This document shows, piece by piece, positions 46,588 through 59,939 of a stretch of DNA of 64,000 nucleotides. The notes beneath the pieces are model-generated. The model was not told the DNA's origin. It ran no database searches and was given only the letters and a program-made list of their open reading frames with translations. How positions within the stretch are numbered: the first letter of the stretch is position 1; each line of letters begins with the position of its first letter. Source of the DNA: Qiania dongpingensis (GTDB lineage: Bacteria; Bacillota; Clostridia; Lachnospirales; Lachnospiraceae). A program made the translations under genes and the position numbers. The stretch lies in contig NZ_CP060634.1 of NCBI RefSeq assembly GCF_014337195.1, forward strand, positions 1,736,001 to 1,800,000, written 5' to 3'.

Positions 46588-47331
46588 TTAGGACAATGGC
46601 ATTTTAGCCGGTATACCCGCTTTCCTCGGATATCTTTTGTCCAATTTCTCCATTCGTTCTATGAAGATAAAGCTCCTTTTATATCCGTCATCCACTTTTT
46701 TCATGGCCTCAGTAGAATTTAACGTAAATATCTCAACCTTTTTTGTTTTGCATCCTAAGCGTTTAATACCAGGTTTTGCATTTTCCAATTCTTCTTCTAT
46801 ATTACCAGATTTATAAGATACAAAAAATCCACCCACTTTTACAAATGGGGTACAGTATTCCGATAAGGTGGATAAATTAGCGACTGCTCTGGAGACACAT
46901 AAATCGTACTTTTCCCGGAACAGCGGATCTCTCCCAAAATCTTCCGCCCTCCCGTGTACCAGATCTATGTGGTCAAGGTTTAAGTTATCCACAACTTTTT
47001 GTAAAAAAGCCATTCTTTTGTTCAAAGAATCCAGAAGCGTGACGGAAATCTGTGGATAAAGTATCTTGATCGGCATGCCTGGAAATCCTGCGCCTGTACC
47101 CACATCAATAAGACTCTTAATTGATGAAAAATCATGTTGTTTAATAATCATCACACTGTCTAAAAAATGTTTCTCTACTACCTCTTCAAACTGAGTTATG
47201 GCTGTCAAATTCATCACTTTATTTGTCTCTGTTAAAAGCTCATAATACACAGCAAACTGTGAAACCTGATCATCTGTAAGACTTATTCCTTCCTGATCAA
47301 ACCGTTCTTTTATGAATTTCTCTTTACTCAT
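46588..47331 (-). CDS. rsmG: 16S rRNA (guanine527-N7)-methyltransferase
   Basis: A 247-residue SAM-dependent enzyme modifying G527 of 16S rRNA. SAM motif DVGTGAGFPGMPIKI near residue 72, then LDSLNKRMAFLQ and the catalytic-region SRAVANLSTL. Two adjacent ATG codons are possible; the second is better spaced from AAGGG. Nineteen bases after mnmG. Confidence 0.95.
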   Translation of the reverse strand: MSKEKFIKERFDQEGISLTDDQVSQFAVYYELLTETNKVMNLTAITQFEEVVEKHFLDSVMIIKQHDFSSIKSLIDVGTGAGFPGMPIKILYPQISVTLLDSLNKRMAFLQKVVDNLNLDHIDLVHGRAEDFGRDPLFREKYDLCVSRAVANLSTLSEYCTPFVKVGGFFVSYKSGNIEEELENAKPGIKRLGCKTKKVEIFTLNSTEAMKKVDDGYKRSFIFIERMEKLDKRYPRKAGIPAKMPLS

Positions 47332-47349
47332 CATGACATCCCTTCTGGC

Positions 47350-49251
47350 TTAAGAACGCCTGATTCCTCTCATTTGTTCCAAATATACGAGCAATACGGA
47401 AATATCCGCCGGCGATACACCTGATATGCGGGACGCCTGTCCTATGTTGACAGGTTTTAATTGATCCAGCTTCTGCATCGCTTCCTTCCTAAGCCCCTTT
47501 ATATCATAATAATTCATAAAGGAAGGCAGTTTTTTACCTTCCAGTTTTTTAAACTGTCTGACCTGGCTTTTTTGACGTTTGATATATCCTTCATATTTAA
47601 GGTTAATATCCACCTGTTCTTTTACCGCGTCGGATAATACCGGACGTCCGGGGTCAATCTCTTCAAGGATCTCATAAGAAAGCTCAGGCCGCTTGATCAG
47701 CTCAGCCATTGTAATTCCATTTTTCAGTAAAGTACTGTTTTGCCTTTCTAAAAAAGCCTGGACTTTTTCCGTCCCCCCTACAGTCGTATGCTCCAAACGA
47801 AATATTTCTTTTTCTATTTCCTCTTTTTTCTTGAGTACAGACTGATACCGTTCTTTCCCAATCAATCCAATTTCATGACCTATCTCTGTCAGCCTCAAAT
47901 CCGCATTATCCTGACGAAGCAGCAAGCGGTATTCTGCTCTCGACGTCATCATACGATACGGCTCATGACTTTCTTTTGTTACCAGATCATCAATCAAGAC
48001 GCCTATATATGCCTGTGACCGATCCAAAACAATGCCTTCCAGTCCTTTGACCTTTCTCGCCGCATTTATGCCGGCCATCAGTCCCTGGGCCGCCGCTTCT
48101 TCATAACCGGAACTGCCGTTAAACTGGCCGCCGCTGTAAAGTCCCTCTATTTCCCGAAATTCCAATGTGGGATATAATTGTCTTGCATCAATGCAGTCAT
48201 ATTCAATGGCATAGGCATTCCTGACAATCTTTACCTTTTCCAGTCCAGGCACAGTCCTGTACATGGCATACTGGACATCCTCCGGCAGAGAACTGGACAT
48301 TCCTCCTAAATACATTTCATTTGTATATTCACCCTCAGGCTCTATGAAGACCTGATGCCTGTTTTTATCCGCGAATTTTACTACCTTATCTTCTATGGAC
48401 GGACAATAGCGCGGACCAGTTCCTTCTATAAATCCAGAGAAAAGAGGAGATCGGTCCAGATTATCACGTATGATTTTATGAGTCTCCTCATTTGTATAGG
48501 TAAGCCAGCAGGAAACCTGATCCCTTTGTATGGATTCCGGATCTGTCATAAAAGAAAATGGAATTATTTTTTCATCTCCAAGCTGTTCTTCCATTTTTGA
48601 AAAATCAATGCTTCTCTTATCCACTCTGGCAGGAGTCCCCGTCTTAAAACGATACATCTTAATTCCATTTTTTATAAGAGAATCCGTCAAATGCGTCGCT
48701 GCCTGAAGGCCATTCGGTCCCGTCGGATTACTCACATTTCCATAGATACAACGCGCCCGAAGATAAACGCCTGTCGCCAGTACCGCCGCTTTTCCATAAT
48801 ATTCTGCCCCAGAAACCGTCTTTACTCCTTTAAGGACTCTATTTTCCACGATCAGCTCTGAGACTTCTGCCTGACGTATTGTCAAATGATCCGTATTCTC
48901 CAGCGTCCTTCTCATCTGCCTGGTATATTCCTGCTTATCTGCCTGCGCCCGCAGAGAATGGACAGCCGGCCCCTTTGATCTGTTCAGCATTTTAGACTGG
49001 ATGAAGGTCTTATCGATATTTACTCCCATCTCCCCTCCTAAGGCATCCAGTTCCCTGACCAAATGGCCTTTTGAACTTCCTCCTATATTGGGATTACAGG
49101 GCATGAGGGCAATGCTGTCCACACTTACGGTGAACATAATTGTTTCCTGCCCAAGCCTAGCGGCGGCCAATGCCGCTTCACATCCTGCATGTCCTGCCCC
49201 TATTACTATCACATCATATTTTTCTCTCAGCACGTTATTCTTTTCTGACAT
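47350..49251 (-). CDS. mnmG: tRNA uridine-5-carboxymethylaminomethyl modification enzyme MnmG (GidA)
   Basis: A 633-residue FAD enzyme that with MnmE installs the cmnm5 group at tRNA wobble uridine 34. The FAD motif [19 protein letters not shown] opens the protein, the conserved [17 protein letters not shown] follows, and the C-terminal helical MnmE/tRNA-binding domain is complete. The ATG at 49251 follows GGAGG; a TTG four codons earlier overlaps that site. Confidence 0.97.
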   Translation of the reverse strand: MSEKNNVLREKYDVIVIGAGHAGCEAALAAARLGQETIMFTVSVDSIALMPCNPNIGGSSKGHLVRELDALGGEMGVNIDKTFIQSKMLNRSKGPAVHSLRAQADKQEYTRQMRRTLENTDHLTIRQAEVSELIVENRVLKGVKTVSGAEYYGKAAVLATGVYLRARCIYGNVSNPTGPNGLQAATHLTDSLIKNGIKMYRFKTGTPARVDKRSIDFSKMEEQLGDEKIIPFSFMTDPESIQRDQVSCWLTYTNEETHKIIRDNLDRSPLFSGFIEGTGPRYCPSIEDKVVKFADKNRHQVFIEPEGEYTNEMYLGGMSSSLPEDVQYAMYRTVPGLEKVKIVRNAYAIEYDCIDARQLYPTLEFREIEGLYSGGQFNGSSGYEEAAAQGLMAGINAARKVKGLEGIVLDRSQAYIGVLIDDLVTKESHEPYRMMTSRAEYRLLLRQDNADLRLTEIGHEIGLIGKERYQSVLKKKEEIEKEIFRLEHTTVGGTEKVQAFLERQNSTLLKNGITMAELIKRPELSYEILEEIDPGRPVLSDAVKEQVDINLKYEGYIKRQKSQVRQFKKLEGKKLPSFMNYYDIKGLRKEAMQKLDQLKPVNIGQASRISGVSPADISVLLVYLEQMRGIRRS

Positions 49252-49309
49252 GACTGCCTCCAAACCTCTATGCCAACTTTATCCTGTCATTCTTCTCTTA
49301 TCTCTATTT

Positions 49310-50689
49310 CTATTTTCCCATACAAAATCTACTGAATATCTCATTGACCAGATCGTCTTCCACTGCTTCACCGATGATCATACCCAACGCCTCATATGCG
49401 TCCATTAAATCTATCGAATAAAAATCCTCCGGCATATGATTTTCTAAACTTTCATTCACCTGACTGAAGCTTTCAGACGCTTTCAAAAGAGCATTCTTTT
49501 GTCTGGCGCTGGTAATATAAATCTCATCATTAAAATCCAGATTTCCTGAAAAAAAGAGATCTGTTATCGCTTCAGAAAGTTCATCGAGTCCCTCTTCTTT
49601 TTTCGCAGAAAATAAAATCACCTGTTTTCCCGTTTTTCTTTCCATTTCCTCCTTCAAAAGAATTGGATTCAAATCTGACTTATTCAACAATACGATTGCA
49701 TGTTTGTTCTGAATGATCTGAATTATCCGTTCATCATCCTCTGTCAGGCTCTCGGAAGAATCTACCACGTATAAAATAAGATCCGCATCCTCTGCATGAT
49801 CCATAGCACGTTTTACACCGATTTTTTCCACTATATCATCTGTACTGCGTATACCGGCCGTATCCATGATATTCAAGCTGATGCCGTTTAACATCATATG
49901 TTCCTCAAGAGTATCCCTGGTTGTTCCCGCTATTTCTGTCACAATCGCTCTGTCTTCTCCTATCAGAAGATTCAGTACAGAAGATTTACCGGCATTTGGC
50001 TTTCCCAGTATGACAGTTTTAATTCCTTCTGATACCATTCTTCCATTGTCGGCTGACTGAATTAGATCGTCCACTTCCTTTTTCATTGCATCTACAGCTT
50101 CTTTCAGACGTTCCCCATACCCCTCCAACGAAATATTCTCCGGATCGTCCAGCGCCGATTCAATAAACGCGATCTCATATAAAATCCTTTCTCTTAAAGA
50201 AATTATCTTTTCTGATAAAGAACCCTTCAGCTGTTTAAGAGAACTTTTCATCGCATATTCATTTTTAGAATCAATCAATTCCATGACTGCCTCTGCCTGA
50301 GACAGATCTATCCTTCCATTTAAAAAAGCTCTTTTGGTAAATTCTCCGGCTTCCGCCGGCCTTGCACCATTTTTAAGTACAGCCTCCAATACTTTTTTGA
50401 CCACAAGAACACCGCCGTGGCAGTCAATTTCTACTGTATCTTCCGCTGTATAACTGTGAGGCCTCTTCATATACAGCACAAGCACTTCGTCTATCAAAGT
50501 ATCGCCATCATAAATATGCCCATATATCACAGTGTGGCTTTTCAATTCCATTACATTATAATCTTTTCTCGCGGGATAAAATACCCTGGACAGGATCTCC
50601 AGTGCTTCATCTCCGCTGATCCGCACAATTCCTATACCGGAACTGCTCATGGCCGTGGCAATGGCTGCTATAGTATTTGCTGCGTTCAT
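49310..50689 (-). CDS. mnmE: tRNA modification GTPase MnmE (TrmE)
   Basis: A 459-residue potassium-activated GTPase. N-terminal folate-binding domain, an inserted G domain with GKPNAGKSS (near 226), DTAG and NKSD motifs, and the terminal Cys motif FCMGK. It partners MnmG, whose gene lies directly downstream. Confidence 0.97.
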   Translation of the reverse strand: MNAANTIAAIATAMSSSGIGIVRISGDEALEILSRVFYPARKDYNVMELKSHTVIYGHIYDGDTLIDEVLVLYMKRPHSYTAEDTVEIDCHGGVLVVKKVLEAVLKNGARPAEAGEFTKRAFLNGRIDLSQAEAVMELIDSKNEYAMKSSLKQLKGSLSEKIISLRERILYEIAFIESALDDPENISLEGYGERLKEAVDAMKKEVDDLIQSADNGRMVSEGIKTVILGKPNAGKSSVLNLLIGEDRAIVTEIAGTTRDTLEEHMMLNGISLNIMDTAGIRSTDDIVEKIGVKRAMDHAEDADLILYVVDSSESLTEDDERIIQIIQNKHAIVLLNKSDLNPILLKEEMERKTGKQVILFSAKKEEGLDELSEAITDLFFSGNLDFNDEIYITSARQKNALLKASESFSQVNESLENHMPEDFYSIDLMDAYEALGMIIGEAVEDDLVNEIFSRFCMGK

Positions 50690-50778
50690 TTACTATGATT
50701 CCTCTGTTTTAAACTTTCTTTCAAAAAAGGAGCTGACACAAATAATTGCGGCAACCCCTCTTTATCTATTTCCGGTTT

Positions 50779-51489
50779 TTACACATGTCTCTCCTGATAT
50801 TCTCTATCCTGGCGGCCTCTGTCTTGTCGGTCGTATTTTTCATAACGATCCTTCCGGCTATCCCTCTTTAATGAAACGATAACATGACGATAAGGTTCTT
50901 CTCCATCACTTCTTGTTATCACATATTTATCATTCTGAAGGACGGAATGAATAATCCTTCTTTCATAAGGATTCATTGGCTCCAAAGATACAGATCTCTT
51001 TGTTCTTTTTACCTTGGCTGCTATATTTTTAGCCAGGCTTTCTAATGTGGCCTTTCTTCTTTCCCGGTAATTTTCTGTATCCAGCTTTACCCGAAGATAT
51101 TCATCACTGTTCTTATTGATGATCAGACTTACCAGATATTGAAGAGAATCCAGAGTCTGTCCTCTTTTTCCTATGAGTACCCCCATATCCTCTCCGCTCA
51201 GATCGATATTCAGGCACTTTTCTTCCTCATCCATGGATGATGTGATATTCACTTCCATATTCATAGATGCAAATATCTTGTGCAGAAATTCTTCAGCGAC
51301 ATCAGATATGGTTAAAACCTTCCTCGCCTTTATGATAGCAGGTTTGCTGTTAAAGATTCCCAGGATTCCTGTACTGCCTTTTTCAACTACGACATATTCC
51401 AGCTTATCACTGGTCGTTTCCAACTGAATCAAAGCTTTCGTGACCGCATCATCCACTGTTTTGGCTGATATTTCGATATACTCGCTCAT
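50779..51489 (-). CDS. jag: Jag/KhpB RNA-binding protein
   Basis: A 236-residue protein with an N-terminal Jag_N domain (1-52), a type II KH domain (about 75-150; GVLIGKRGQTLDSLQYLV) and an R3H domain (about 150-215; NPYERRIIHSVLQND). The tail is an Arg/Asp/Tyr-rich disordered stretch. In Firmicutes KhpB works with KhpA in RNA binding and cell-wall and division control. Directly after yidC. Confidence 0.95.
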   Translation of the reverse strand: MSEYIEISAKTVDDAVTKALIQLETTSDKLEYVVVEKGSTGILGIFNSKPAIIKARKVLTISDVAEEFLHKIFASMNMEVNITSSMDEEEKCLNIDLSGEDMGVLIGKRGQTLDSLQYLVSLIINKNSDEYLRVKLDTENYRERRKATLESLAKNIAAKVKRTKRSVSLEPMNPYERRIIHSVLQNDKYVITRSDGEEPYRHVIVSLKRDSRKDRYEKYDRQDRGRQDREYQERHV

Positions 51490-51503
51490 GGCAGCAACCT
51501 CCT

Positions 51504-52727
51504 TTATTTCTTCCCCTTCTTCTCATTGTAATTCTGTACCATACGGGCCCTGGAAGCGATTGTTCCGAGATTCTCACTTTTATTCTTATAATAGTCCGTA
51601 GAATTTACAGCGGCTTTCTTTGCGCGTTCTTCTTCCATTTCCTTTTTCTTCGCTGCAACTTCAGAAGCCTTATTGGCGCTCTTTATGGTCGCGTTGGCGT
51701 TTATAGGAGGAAGCCCCTTCTTCTGGCGCTTTTTATTTTTCTTTTCAATATTGGCTTTTATCATGTCGTCAACATTGATCTTTTTCATATACTGATTGAT
51801 ACCAAGCTGCATCACCATACGTACTGTACTGCTGGCCACCCAATAGATACCAATACCAATGGGGAAAGAAATACAAAAAATCACGGACATGATCGGCATA
51901 ACAGTATTCATAGACTTCATGGCACCGGCTCCAGGAGCATCCGGATCCGTAGGCGCAGTATTCATGGTCTTCACACTGAGCCACTGAGTAAGTCCTGCCA
52001 AAATAGGAATAATAAGCGCAACTGATATCTTAAAACCTGGCGCTTCTGTTAAATTCATCCCGCCGAACAAAGAATTCATATGAAGGAATTTATCCGAATT
52101 CTCAGAGATTACATTCTGCAGGCTAGGAAAGATTTCTTTCAGCTGGTTCCATGCAGCCGCATTGAATTTGCCGAACAAATCCACCATTTTATCTGCTACA
52201 CTGTAATCAATTTTTTCAATCGGCAGCTTATTGCTGGTAGCCAGTTCCGCAATCTTATCTATATAACCAGGCTGCTGCATAACAGGTGTCACAACATTCA
52301 TAAGTACTTCTTTGATTCCTGAAACATAAGCAGGTATCCTATAGATTACCTGATACAAAGCAAACATGATCGGCAGCTGCAGAACTGTCTGAAGGCATCC
52401 GCCAGTAGGAGTTGTCCCATATTTCTGATAAACAGCCTGCACTTCCATATTCTGCTTCTGCATAGCAGCCTGGTCCTGCTGTTTTCCTTTATACTTTTTC
52501 TGTATAGCGGCTATTTCAGGCTGCATGACTGCATTTAGTTTCATAAATTTCTGCTGCTTTATGGTAAGAGGAAGCAAAATCAAGTTTACGATGATCGTAA
52601 ACAGTATAATACAGGCAGCAATATTATGAACGCCTAAATTATAGATTCCCTCCATGATATAGCCCAATACAGTAGCAATAGGCCCTATAATAAACGTAGT
52701 ACTTTTCGTCAACAATAGAAAATCCAA
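51504..52727 (-). CDS. yidC: Membrane protein insertase YidC
   Basis: A 407-residue Oxa1/YidC-type insertase with about five transmembrane helices, the conserved groove segment in the first half, and a Lys/Glu-rich cytoplasmic tail. The start is TTG at 52725-52727, eight bases after GGAGG; the longer frame to 52775 runs into the yidD coding end. No lipoprotein signal is visible. Part of rpmH-rnpA-yidD-yidC-jag. Confidence 0.93.
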   Translation of the reverse strand: MDFLLLTKSTTFIIGPIATVLGYIMEGIYNLGVHNIAACIILFTIIVNLILLPLTIKQQKFMKLNAVMQPEIAAIQKKYKGKQQDQAAMQKQNMEVQAVYQKYGTTPTGGCLQTVLQLPIMFALYQVIYRIPAYVSGIKEVLMNVVTPVMQQPGYIDKIAELATSNKLPIEKIDYSVADKMVDLFGKFNAAAWNQLKEIFPSLQNVISENSDKFLHMNSLFGGMNLTEAPGFKISVALIIPILAGLTQWLSVKTMNTAPTDPDAPGAGAMKSMNTVMPIMSVIFCISFPIGIGIYWVASSTVRMVMQLGINQYMKKINVDDMIKANIEKKNKKRQKKGLPPINANATIKSANKASEVAAKKKEMEEERAKKAAVNSTDYYKNKSENLGTIASRARMVQNYNEKKGKK

Positions 52728-52743
52728 TGTTCTAACCTCCAAA

Positions 52744-52959
52744 TTAAGGAACAGGATCGTACCCGCCCTTTGCAAAAGGATTACATCTTAAAATCCTTTT
52801 AATTGCCAGAAATGAGCCCTTTAAGGCGCCATATTTTTCCAGAGCCTCTATGGCATACTGGGAACAGGTCGGAATATAAATGCAATGCGACCTTGTTTTA
52901 AGGCCGGACAAATATTTCCGGTAAAAACGAATTAATCTGATCAACAGTTTTTTTACCAT
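52744..52959 (-). CDS. yidD: Membrane protein insertion efficiency factor YidD
   Basis: A 71-residue protein with the three Cys and signature [19 protein letters not shown] of the family and the basic amphipathic N-terminus. It assists YidC-dependent insertion. The ATG at 52959 follows AGGTGA; the GTG three codons earlier overlaps that site. Confidence 0.95.
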   Translation of the reverse strand: MVKKLLIRLIRFYRKYLSGLKTRSHCIYIPTCSQYAIEALEKYGALKGSFLAIKRILRCNPFAKGGYDPVP

Positions 52960-52968
52960 GGTTTTCAC

Positions 52969-53304
52969 CTACAGCAAACGGTGGCTTCTTAAAAGACTTA
53001 AAAGGGCTCCTGTTATTTCTTTATATGTTTTTTCTTTACTTTTTTCTCTGGCAATGACCACTAAATCATATCCGCGCACTGCCTGTCCGCAGTTTATCCG
53101 GTAAGCTTCGCGGATAAGACGCTTTAAACGATGTCTCACTACACTGTTTCCGACTTTTTTACTGACCGATATACCGACTCTGTTTTCCTCTTCGTCATTT
53201 CTCTTCTTTGCGTACATTACAAGACATGAATTCGCAAAGGACCTTCCATTCCGATAAACAGCCTGAAAATCCTGATTCTTCTTCAATGAATGAAATTTAT
53301 CCAT
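52969..53304 (-). CDS. rnpA: Ribonuclease P protein component
   Basis: A 111-residue basic protein with the RNase P signature RLKRLIREAYR (the RNR-type motif) and YDLVVIAR. It supports the RNA subunit in tRNA 5' maturation. Follows rpmH after a hairpin. Confidence 0.96.
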   Translation of the reverse strand: MDKFHSLKKNQDFQAVYRNGRSFANSCLVMYAKKRNDEEENRVGISVSKKVGNSVVRHRLKRLIREAYRINCGQAVRGYDLVVIAREKSKEKTYKEITGALLSLLRSHRLL

Positions 53305-53325
53305 ATTTTTACCTAATTATCTGAA

Positions 53326-53356
53326 GAGAAAACAAAAGGCCACAAATCTGCGGCCT
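53326..53356 (-). terminator. Attenuator-like hairpin between rpmH and rnpA
   Basis: An 8-bp stem (53337-53344 with 53349-53356, one G-T) begins inside the rpmH stop codon and is followed on the minus strand by TTTGTTTTC. It could partly stop transcription after rpmH, giving more L34 than RnpA. Confidence 0.7.
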
Positions 53357-53489
53357 ACGCTGATAACTGCTTTCTTCCCTTTGCTCTTCTGGCTGCTAAT
53401 ACTCTTCTTCCACCTTTAGTACTCATTCTTGCACGGAAGCCATGAACTTTTGCACGGGATCTCTTTTTAGGCTGAAATGTCATTTTCAT
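53355..53489 (-). CDS. rpmH: 50S ribosomal protein L34
   Basis: A 44-residue, very basic protein ([20 protein letters not shown]...) with the conserved [20 protein letters not shown] segment of L34. GGAGG lies ahead of the ATG. The first leftward gene from oriC. Confidence 0.98.
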   Translation of the reverse strand: MKMTFQPKKRSRAKVHGFRARMSTKGGRRVLAARRAKGRKQLSA

Positions 53490-53600
53490 GATCCAAACAC
53501 CTCCTTTACTTATATTTAGAGATAATAAAACATCATTTCCATTATAGGCAATGATGGATATTACGTCAAGTTAAATTTAAAGTATTTGTAAAATCCAAAC

Positions 53601-53765
53601 TTATCTACATATAATTCACATAATATCCACAAGGTTATCCACACATATCCACAATATGTGGATAACATGTGGATAACTCTGTGGTTTTCTTGTTATTTCT
53701 ATGTGTAAAACTCTTAAAAATCTCCATTTTATAGGATTTTTTCCTGTGTATAAAAGTTATCCACA
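53601..53765. other. oriC: oriC, upstream DnaA-box cluster
   Basis: DnaA boxes matching TTATCCACA or its complement lie at 53635-53643, 53657-53665, 53668-53676 and 53757-53765, with near matches at 53601-53609, 53623-53631 and about 53845. The stretch between rpmH and dnaA (53490-53885) holds no gene. Confidence 0.92.
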
Positions 53766-53885
53766 ATATTCTGATTGAAATATTTACGGAATTGTTATAG
53801 AATAGAAAAAGTATATGGGTTATTGTGCTCTCTCAACGGAATCCACAATATCCACAAACCATTCTTCACTTCAGGAGATATTACA

Positions 53886-55262
53886 ATGCTTCAGAAAATA
53901 CGGGAAAACTGGGATAAAATTTTACAACTTATGAGAGATGAATATGATATTTCTCCTGTTGGCTATGAAACATGGCTGAAGCCGCTTCAGGTGGAATCCG
54001 TGGATGAGGACAACCATATTGTCAACATCGTTATTATGGATCCTAAAATTGAGACCATAGGCCTCAATTTTATTAAGAAGAAATACTCTTTTGTCCTCCA
54101 GATATCGATAGAAGAAGTGACAGGTTTTAAATGTACCGTCCATTTCTATTCCAAAGGACAGGCAGATACCATAAAAGAACCGGAGCTTCCTGAAGTAAAA
54201 GATTCTTCTCTGATGACGATCATGCAGAATGCGAATCTGAACCCCAAATACACATTTGATACCTTTGTGGTGGGTTCCAACAATAAAATGGCCCATGCAG
54301 CGGCACTTGCCGTAGCGGAATCCCCTGCTGAAATTTATAATCCTCTTTTTATATATGGAGGCGTAGGACTGGGAAAGACTCATTTGATGCATTCTATCGC
54401 AAATTTCATTTTAAAAAACGATCCTTCTAAAAGGATCATGTACGTAACTTCCGAAAAGTTCACAAATGAGCTTATAGATTCCATCCGAAATAAAAATTTT
54501 ACCACGGCCACTCAGTTTCGTGAAAAATACAGAAATAATGATGTCCTTCTGGTAGATGATATTCAATTTATCATAGGAAAAGAAAGTACGCAGGAAGAAA
54601 TATTTCATACCTTCAATACACTGCATGAAGCAAAAAAACAGATCATCATATCCAGCGACCGGCCTCCAAAGGAATTTGAAACATTGGAAGACAGGCTTGT
54701 TTCCCGTTTTGAGTGGGGTCTGACGGTTGATATTCAATCTCCTGACTATGAAACCAGGATGGCCATTCTTCGCAAAAAGGAAGAAATGGACGGCTACAAC
54801 ATTGATAATGAAGTCATCAAATATATAGCCAACAATATTAAATCCAACATACGGGAGCTGGAAGGCGCTCTTACAAAAGTGATAGCTCTTTCAAAACTGG
54901 ATAATAAAGAAATCAATCTGGATCTGGCCGAGGAAGCCCTAAAAGATTTTATTTCTCCCAATCAAGATATGGAGATCACTCCAGAGACGATCATCAACGT
55001 GGTGGCAGATCATTATAAATGTACTCCCGCAGACCTTATTTCCTCTAAGCGAAACAAGGAAATCGTGATACCGCGGCAGATTGTCATGTATCTGTGCCGT
55101 TCTATGACAGACTGTCCCCTTCAGATGATAGGAAAATATCTGGGAGGAAAGGATCATACCACGATCATCAACGGTATTAAAAAGATTACAAAACAGCTTG
55201 ATACCGATGAAAACATGAAAACGACCATAGACGTATTGAAAAAAAAGATCAATCCAACCTGA
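53886..55262 (+). CDS. dnaA: Chromosomal replication initiator DnaA
   Basis: A 458-residue AAA+ initiator: N-terminal DnaB/oligomerisation domain (1-85), variable linker, ATPase core with GGVGLGKTHL (Walker A), LLVDDIQFI (Walker B), and C-terminal DNA-binding domain with CRSMTDCPLQMIGKYLGGKDHTT split across its helix-turn-helix. The ATG at 53886 follows AGGAG; the longer frame from 53775 starts within the DnaA-box region and is rejected. Confidence 0.98.
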   Translation: MLQKIRENWDKILQLMRDEYDISPVGYETWLKPLQVESVDEDNHIVNIVIMDPKIETIGLNFIKKKYSFVLQISIEEVTGFKCTVHFYSKGQADTIKEPELPEVKDSSLMTIMQNANLNPKYTFDTFVVGSNNKMAHAAALAVAESPAEIYNPLFIYGGVGLGKTHLMHSIANFILKNDPSKRIMYVTSEKFTNELIDSIRNKNFTTATQFREKYRNNDVLLVDDIQFIIGKESTQEEIFHTFNTLHEAKKQIIISSDRPPKEFETLEDRLVSRFEWGLTVDIQSPDYETRMAILRKKEEMDGYNIDNEVIKYIANNIKSNIRELEGALTKVIALSKLDNKEINLDLAEEALKDFISPNQDMEITPETIINVVADHYKCTPADLISSKRNKEIVIPRQIVMYLCRSMTDCPLQMIGKYLGGKDHTTIINGIKKITKQLDTDENMKTTIDVLKKKINPT

Positions 55263-55329
55263 GATTTATCCGCATGACTATATGTGCACTATTAATATAG
55301 AAGAAATACTACATTTTGTGATTTTATTA

Positions 55330-55541
55330 TGTGGATAATATTGTTTATATTATGTGGATATGTTGTGGATAATTTTCTACTTTATCCTTCATGTGGAAAA
55401 CTCACCTTTTATCCACACATAATATCTGCCTTATCCACATAGTTATCAAGGTCTTAAACCCTTTTCTAATGGGCCTTGAGGATACTTATGAACAAATCCA
55501 CAGCCCCTACTATTACTGCTACTAAATCATTTATTATATAT
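55330..55541. other. oriC: oriC, downstream DnaA boxes and basal unwinding module
   Basis: DnaA boxes at 55330-55338, 55364-55372, 55409-55417 and 55431-55439 are followed by weaker boxes TTATGAACA (55486-55494) and AAATCCACA (55494-55502), a GCCCC spacer, the DnaA-trio run TAC-TAT-TAC-TGC-TAC (from 55508) and an AT-rich stretch (55525-55541). This matches the order of the Bacillus subtilis basal unwinding system. Confidence 0.9.
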
Positions 55542-55575
55542 CTGTATTTCTATGTGAAAGGAGTTATACACAATT

Positions 55576-56673
55576 ATGAAGCTTTCCTTTGAAAAATCCG
55601 CTCTTCTGAGTGCTATTAGTATTGTTATGAAGGCAGTCCCTTCCCGTACGACCATGCCCATCCTGGAATGTATCCTTATGGACGCTTCCGAAGACGAAAT
55701 CAAGCTCACTGCCAACGATATGGAACTTGGTATTGAAACAAAAGTAGCAGGTAATATTTTGGAACATGGGAAAATAGCCATTGATGCCAAGCTTTTTTCT
55801 GAAATCGTAAGAAAGCTTCCGGACAGCCAAGTATGGATTGAAACAGATGACTCACTTAACGTTATTATCAATTGTGAAAAATCCAACTTCAAGATTGCTG
55901 GAAAACCGGGAGATGAATTTTCATATCTGCCCTATATTGAGAGGGACCACTATATAAGTGTATCTCAGTTCACTCTGAAAGAAATCATACGGCAGACTAT
56001 CTTTTCCATTGCCGCCAATGAAAACAACAAACTTATGACAGGTGAGCTTTTTGAGGTAAAGGATGATTGTCTGAAGGTAGTATCTCTAGACGGACACAGA
56101 ATATCCATCCGCAATGTTCAGTTAAAGGATCATTATGAAGATGAAAAAGTAATCGTCCCTGGCAAGACTCTTACAGAAATAAGCAAAATATTATCCGGTG
56201 AAACTGAAAAAGAAGTCCTCATTTATTTTACCAGTAATCATATCCTTTTTGAATTTGATGATACGGTGGTGGTTTCCCGGCTTATAGAAGGACAGTATTT
56301 TAATGTAAATCAGATGCTGTCCAACGATTATGAAACAAAGCTTTCTCTTAATAAGCAGGAATTTTTGAATTCCATTGAAAGAGCCGTGCTTCTCATAAGA
56401 GAAAGTGATAAGAAACCAATCATCATTACCATCACCGATAATGGTATGGAAGTGGCGATTCGCTCTGCCATAGGTTCTCTGCAGGAAGAAATCATGATTC
56501 ACAAGGAAGGCAAGGATATTACCATAGGCTTTAATCCTAAATTTTTAATCGATGCTCTTAGAGTCATAGATGATGAAACAGTAGATCTCTATATGGTAAA
56601 TTCAAAAGCTCCCTGCTTCATCCGGGATGGAGAAGGAAGGTATATCTATTTGATACTTCCTGTAAACATTTAG
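55576..56673 (+). CDS. dnaN: DNA polymerase III beta sliding clamp
   Basis: A 365-residue protein with three repeated clamp domains (MKLSFEKSALLSAISIV..., LKEIIRQTIFSIAAN..., and a closing YIYLILPVNI-like C-terminus). It forms the dimeric ring that holds polymerase on DNA. AAAGGAG precedes the ATG at a rather long spacing of 12 bases. Confidence 0.98.
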   Translation: MKLSFEKSALLSAISIVMKAVPSRTTMPILECILMDASEDEIKLTANDMELGIETKVAGNILEHGKIAIDAKLFSEIVRKLPDSQVWIETDDSLNVIINCEKSNFKIAGKPGDEFSYLPYIERDHYISVSQFTLKEIIRQTIFSIAANENNKLMTGELFEVKDDCLKVVSLDGHRISIRNVQLKDHYEDEKVIVPGKTLTEISKILSGETEKEVLIYFTSNHILFEFDDTVVVSRLIEGQYFNVNQMLSNDYETKLSLNKQEFLNSIERAVLLIRESDKKPIIITITDNGMEVAIRSAIGSLQEEIMIHKEGKDITIGFNPKFLIDALRVIDDETVDLYMVNSKAPCFIRDGEGRYIYLILPVNI

Positions 56674-56682
56674 GGGGGACTT

Positions 56683-56892
56683 ATGGAAAAAGTAAAACTG
56701 AAAGAAGAATATATAAAGTTGGGGCAGGCTTTAAAAGCCGTTCATTTTGCGGCTTCCGGCGTAGAAGCGAAAATGGTCATTTTAGACGGGGCCGTTAAAG
56801 TAAACGGAGAAGTATGCCTGCAGCGGGGAAAAAAACTTTATGACGGCGATGTCGTGGAATTTGAGGGAAAATCCATCAAAATAGAAAAATAA
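56683..56892 (+). CDS. yaaA: S4-domain RNA-binding protein (YaaA/RlbA type)
   Basis: A 69-residue protein consisting of one S4 RNA-binding domain (YIKLGQALKAVHFAASGVEA, VKVNGEVCLQRGKKLYDGD). Conserved between dnaN and recF in Firmicutes and linked to ribosome or RNA binding. AGGGGGG before the ATG, nine bases after dnaN. Confidence 0.95.
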   Translation: MEKVKLKEEYIKLGQALKAVHFAASGVEAKMVILDGAVKVNGEVCLQRGKKLYDGDVVEFEGKSIKIEK

Positions 56893-56903
56893 GTGGTGCA
56901 GGC

Positions 56904-59919
<3,016 letters not shown>

Positions 59920-59939
59920 AAGAGATGGAGGAACAATAA

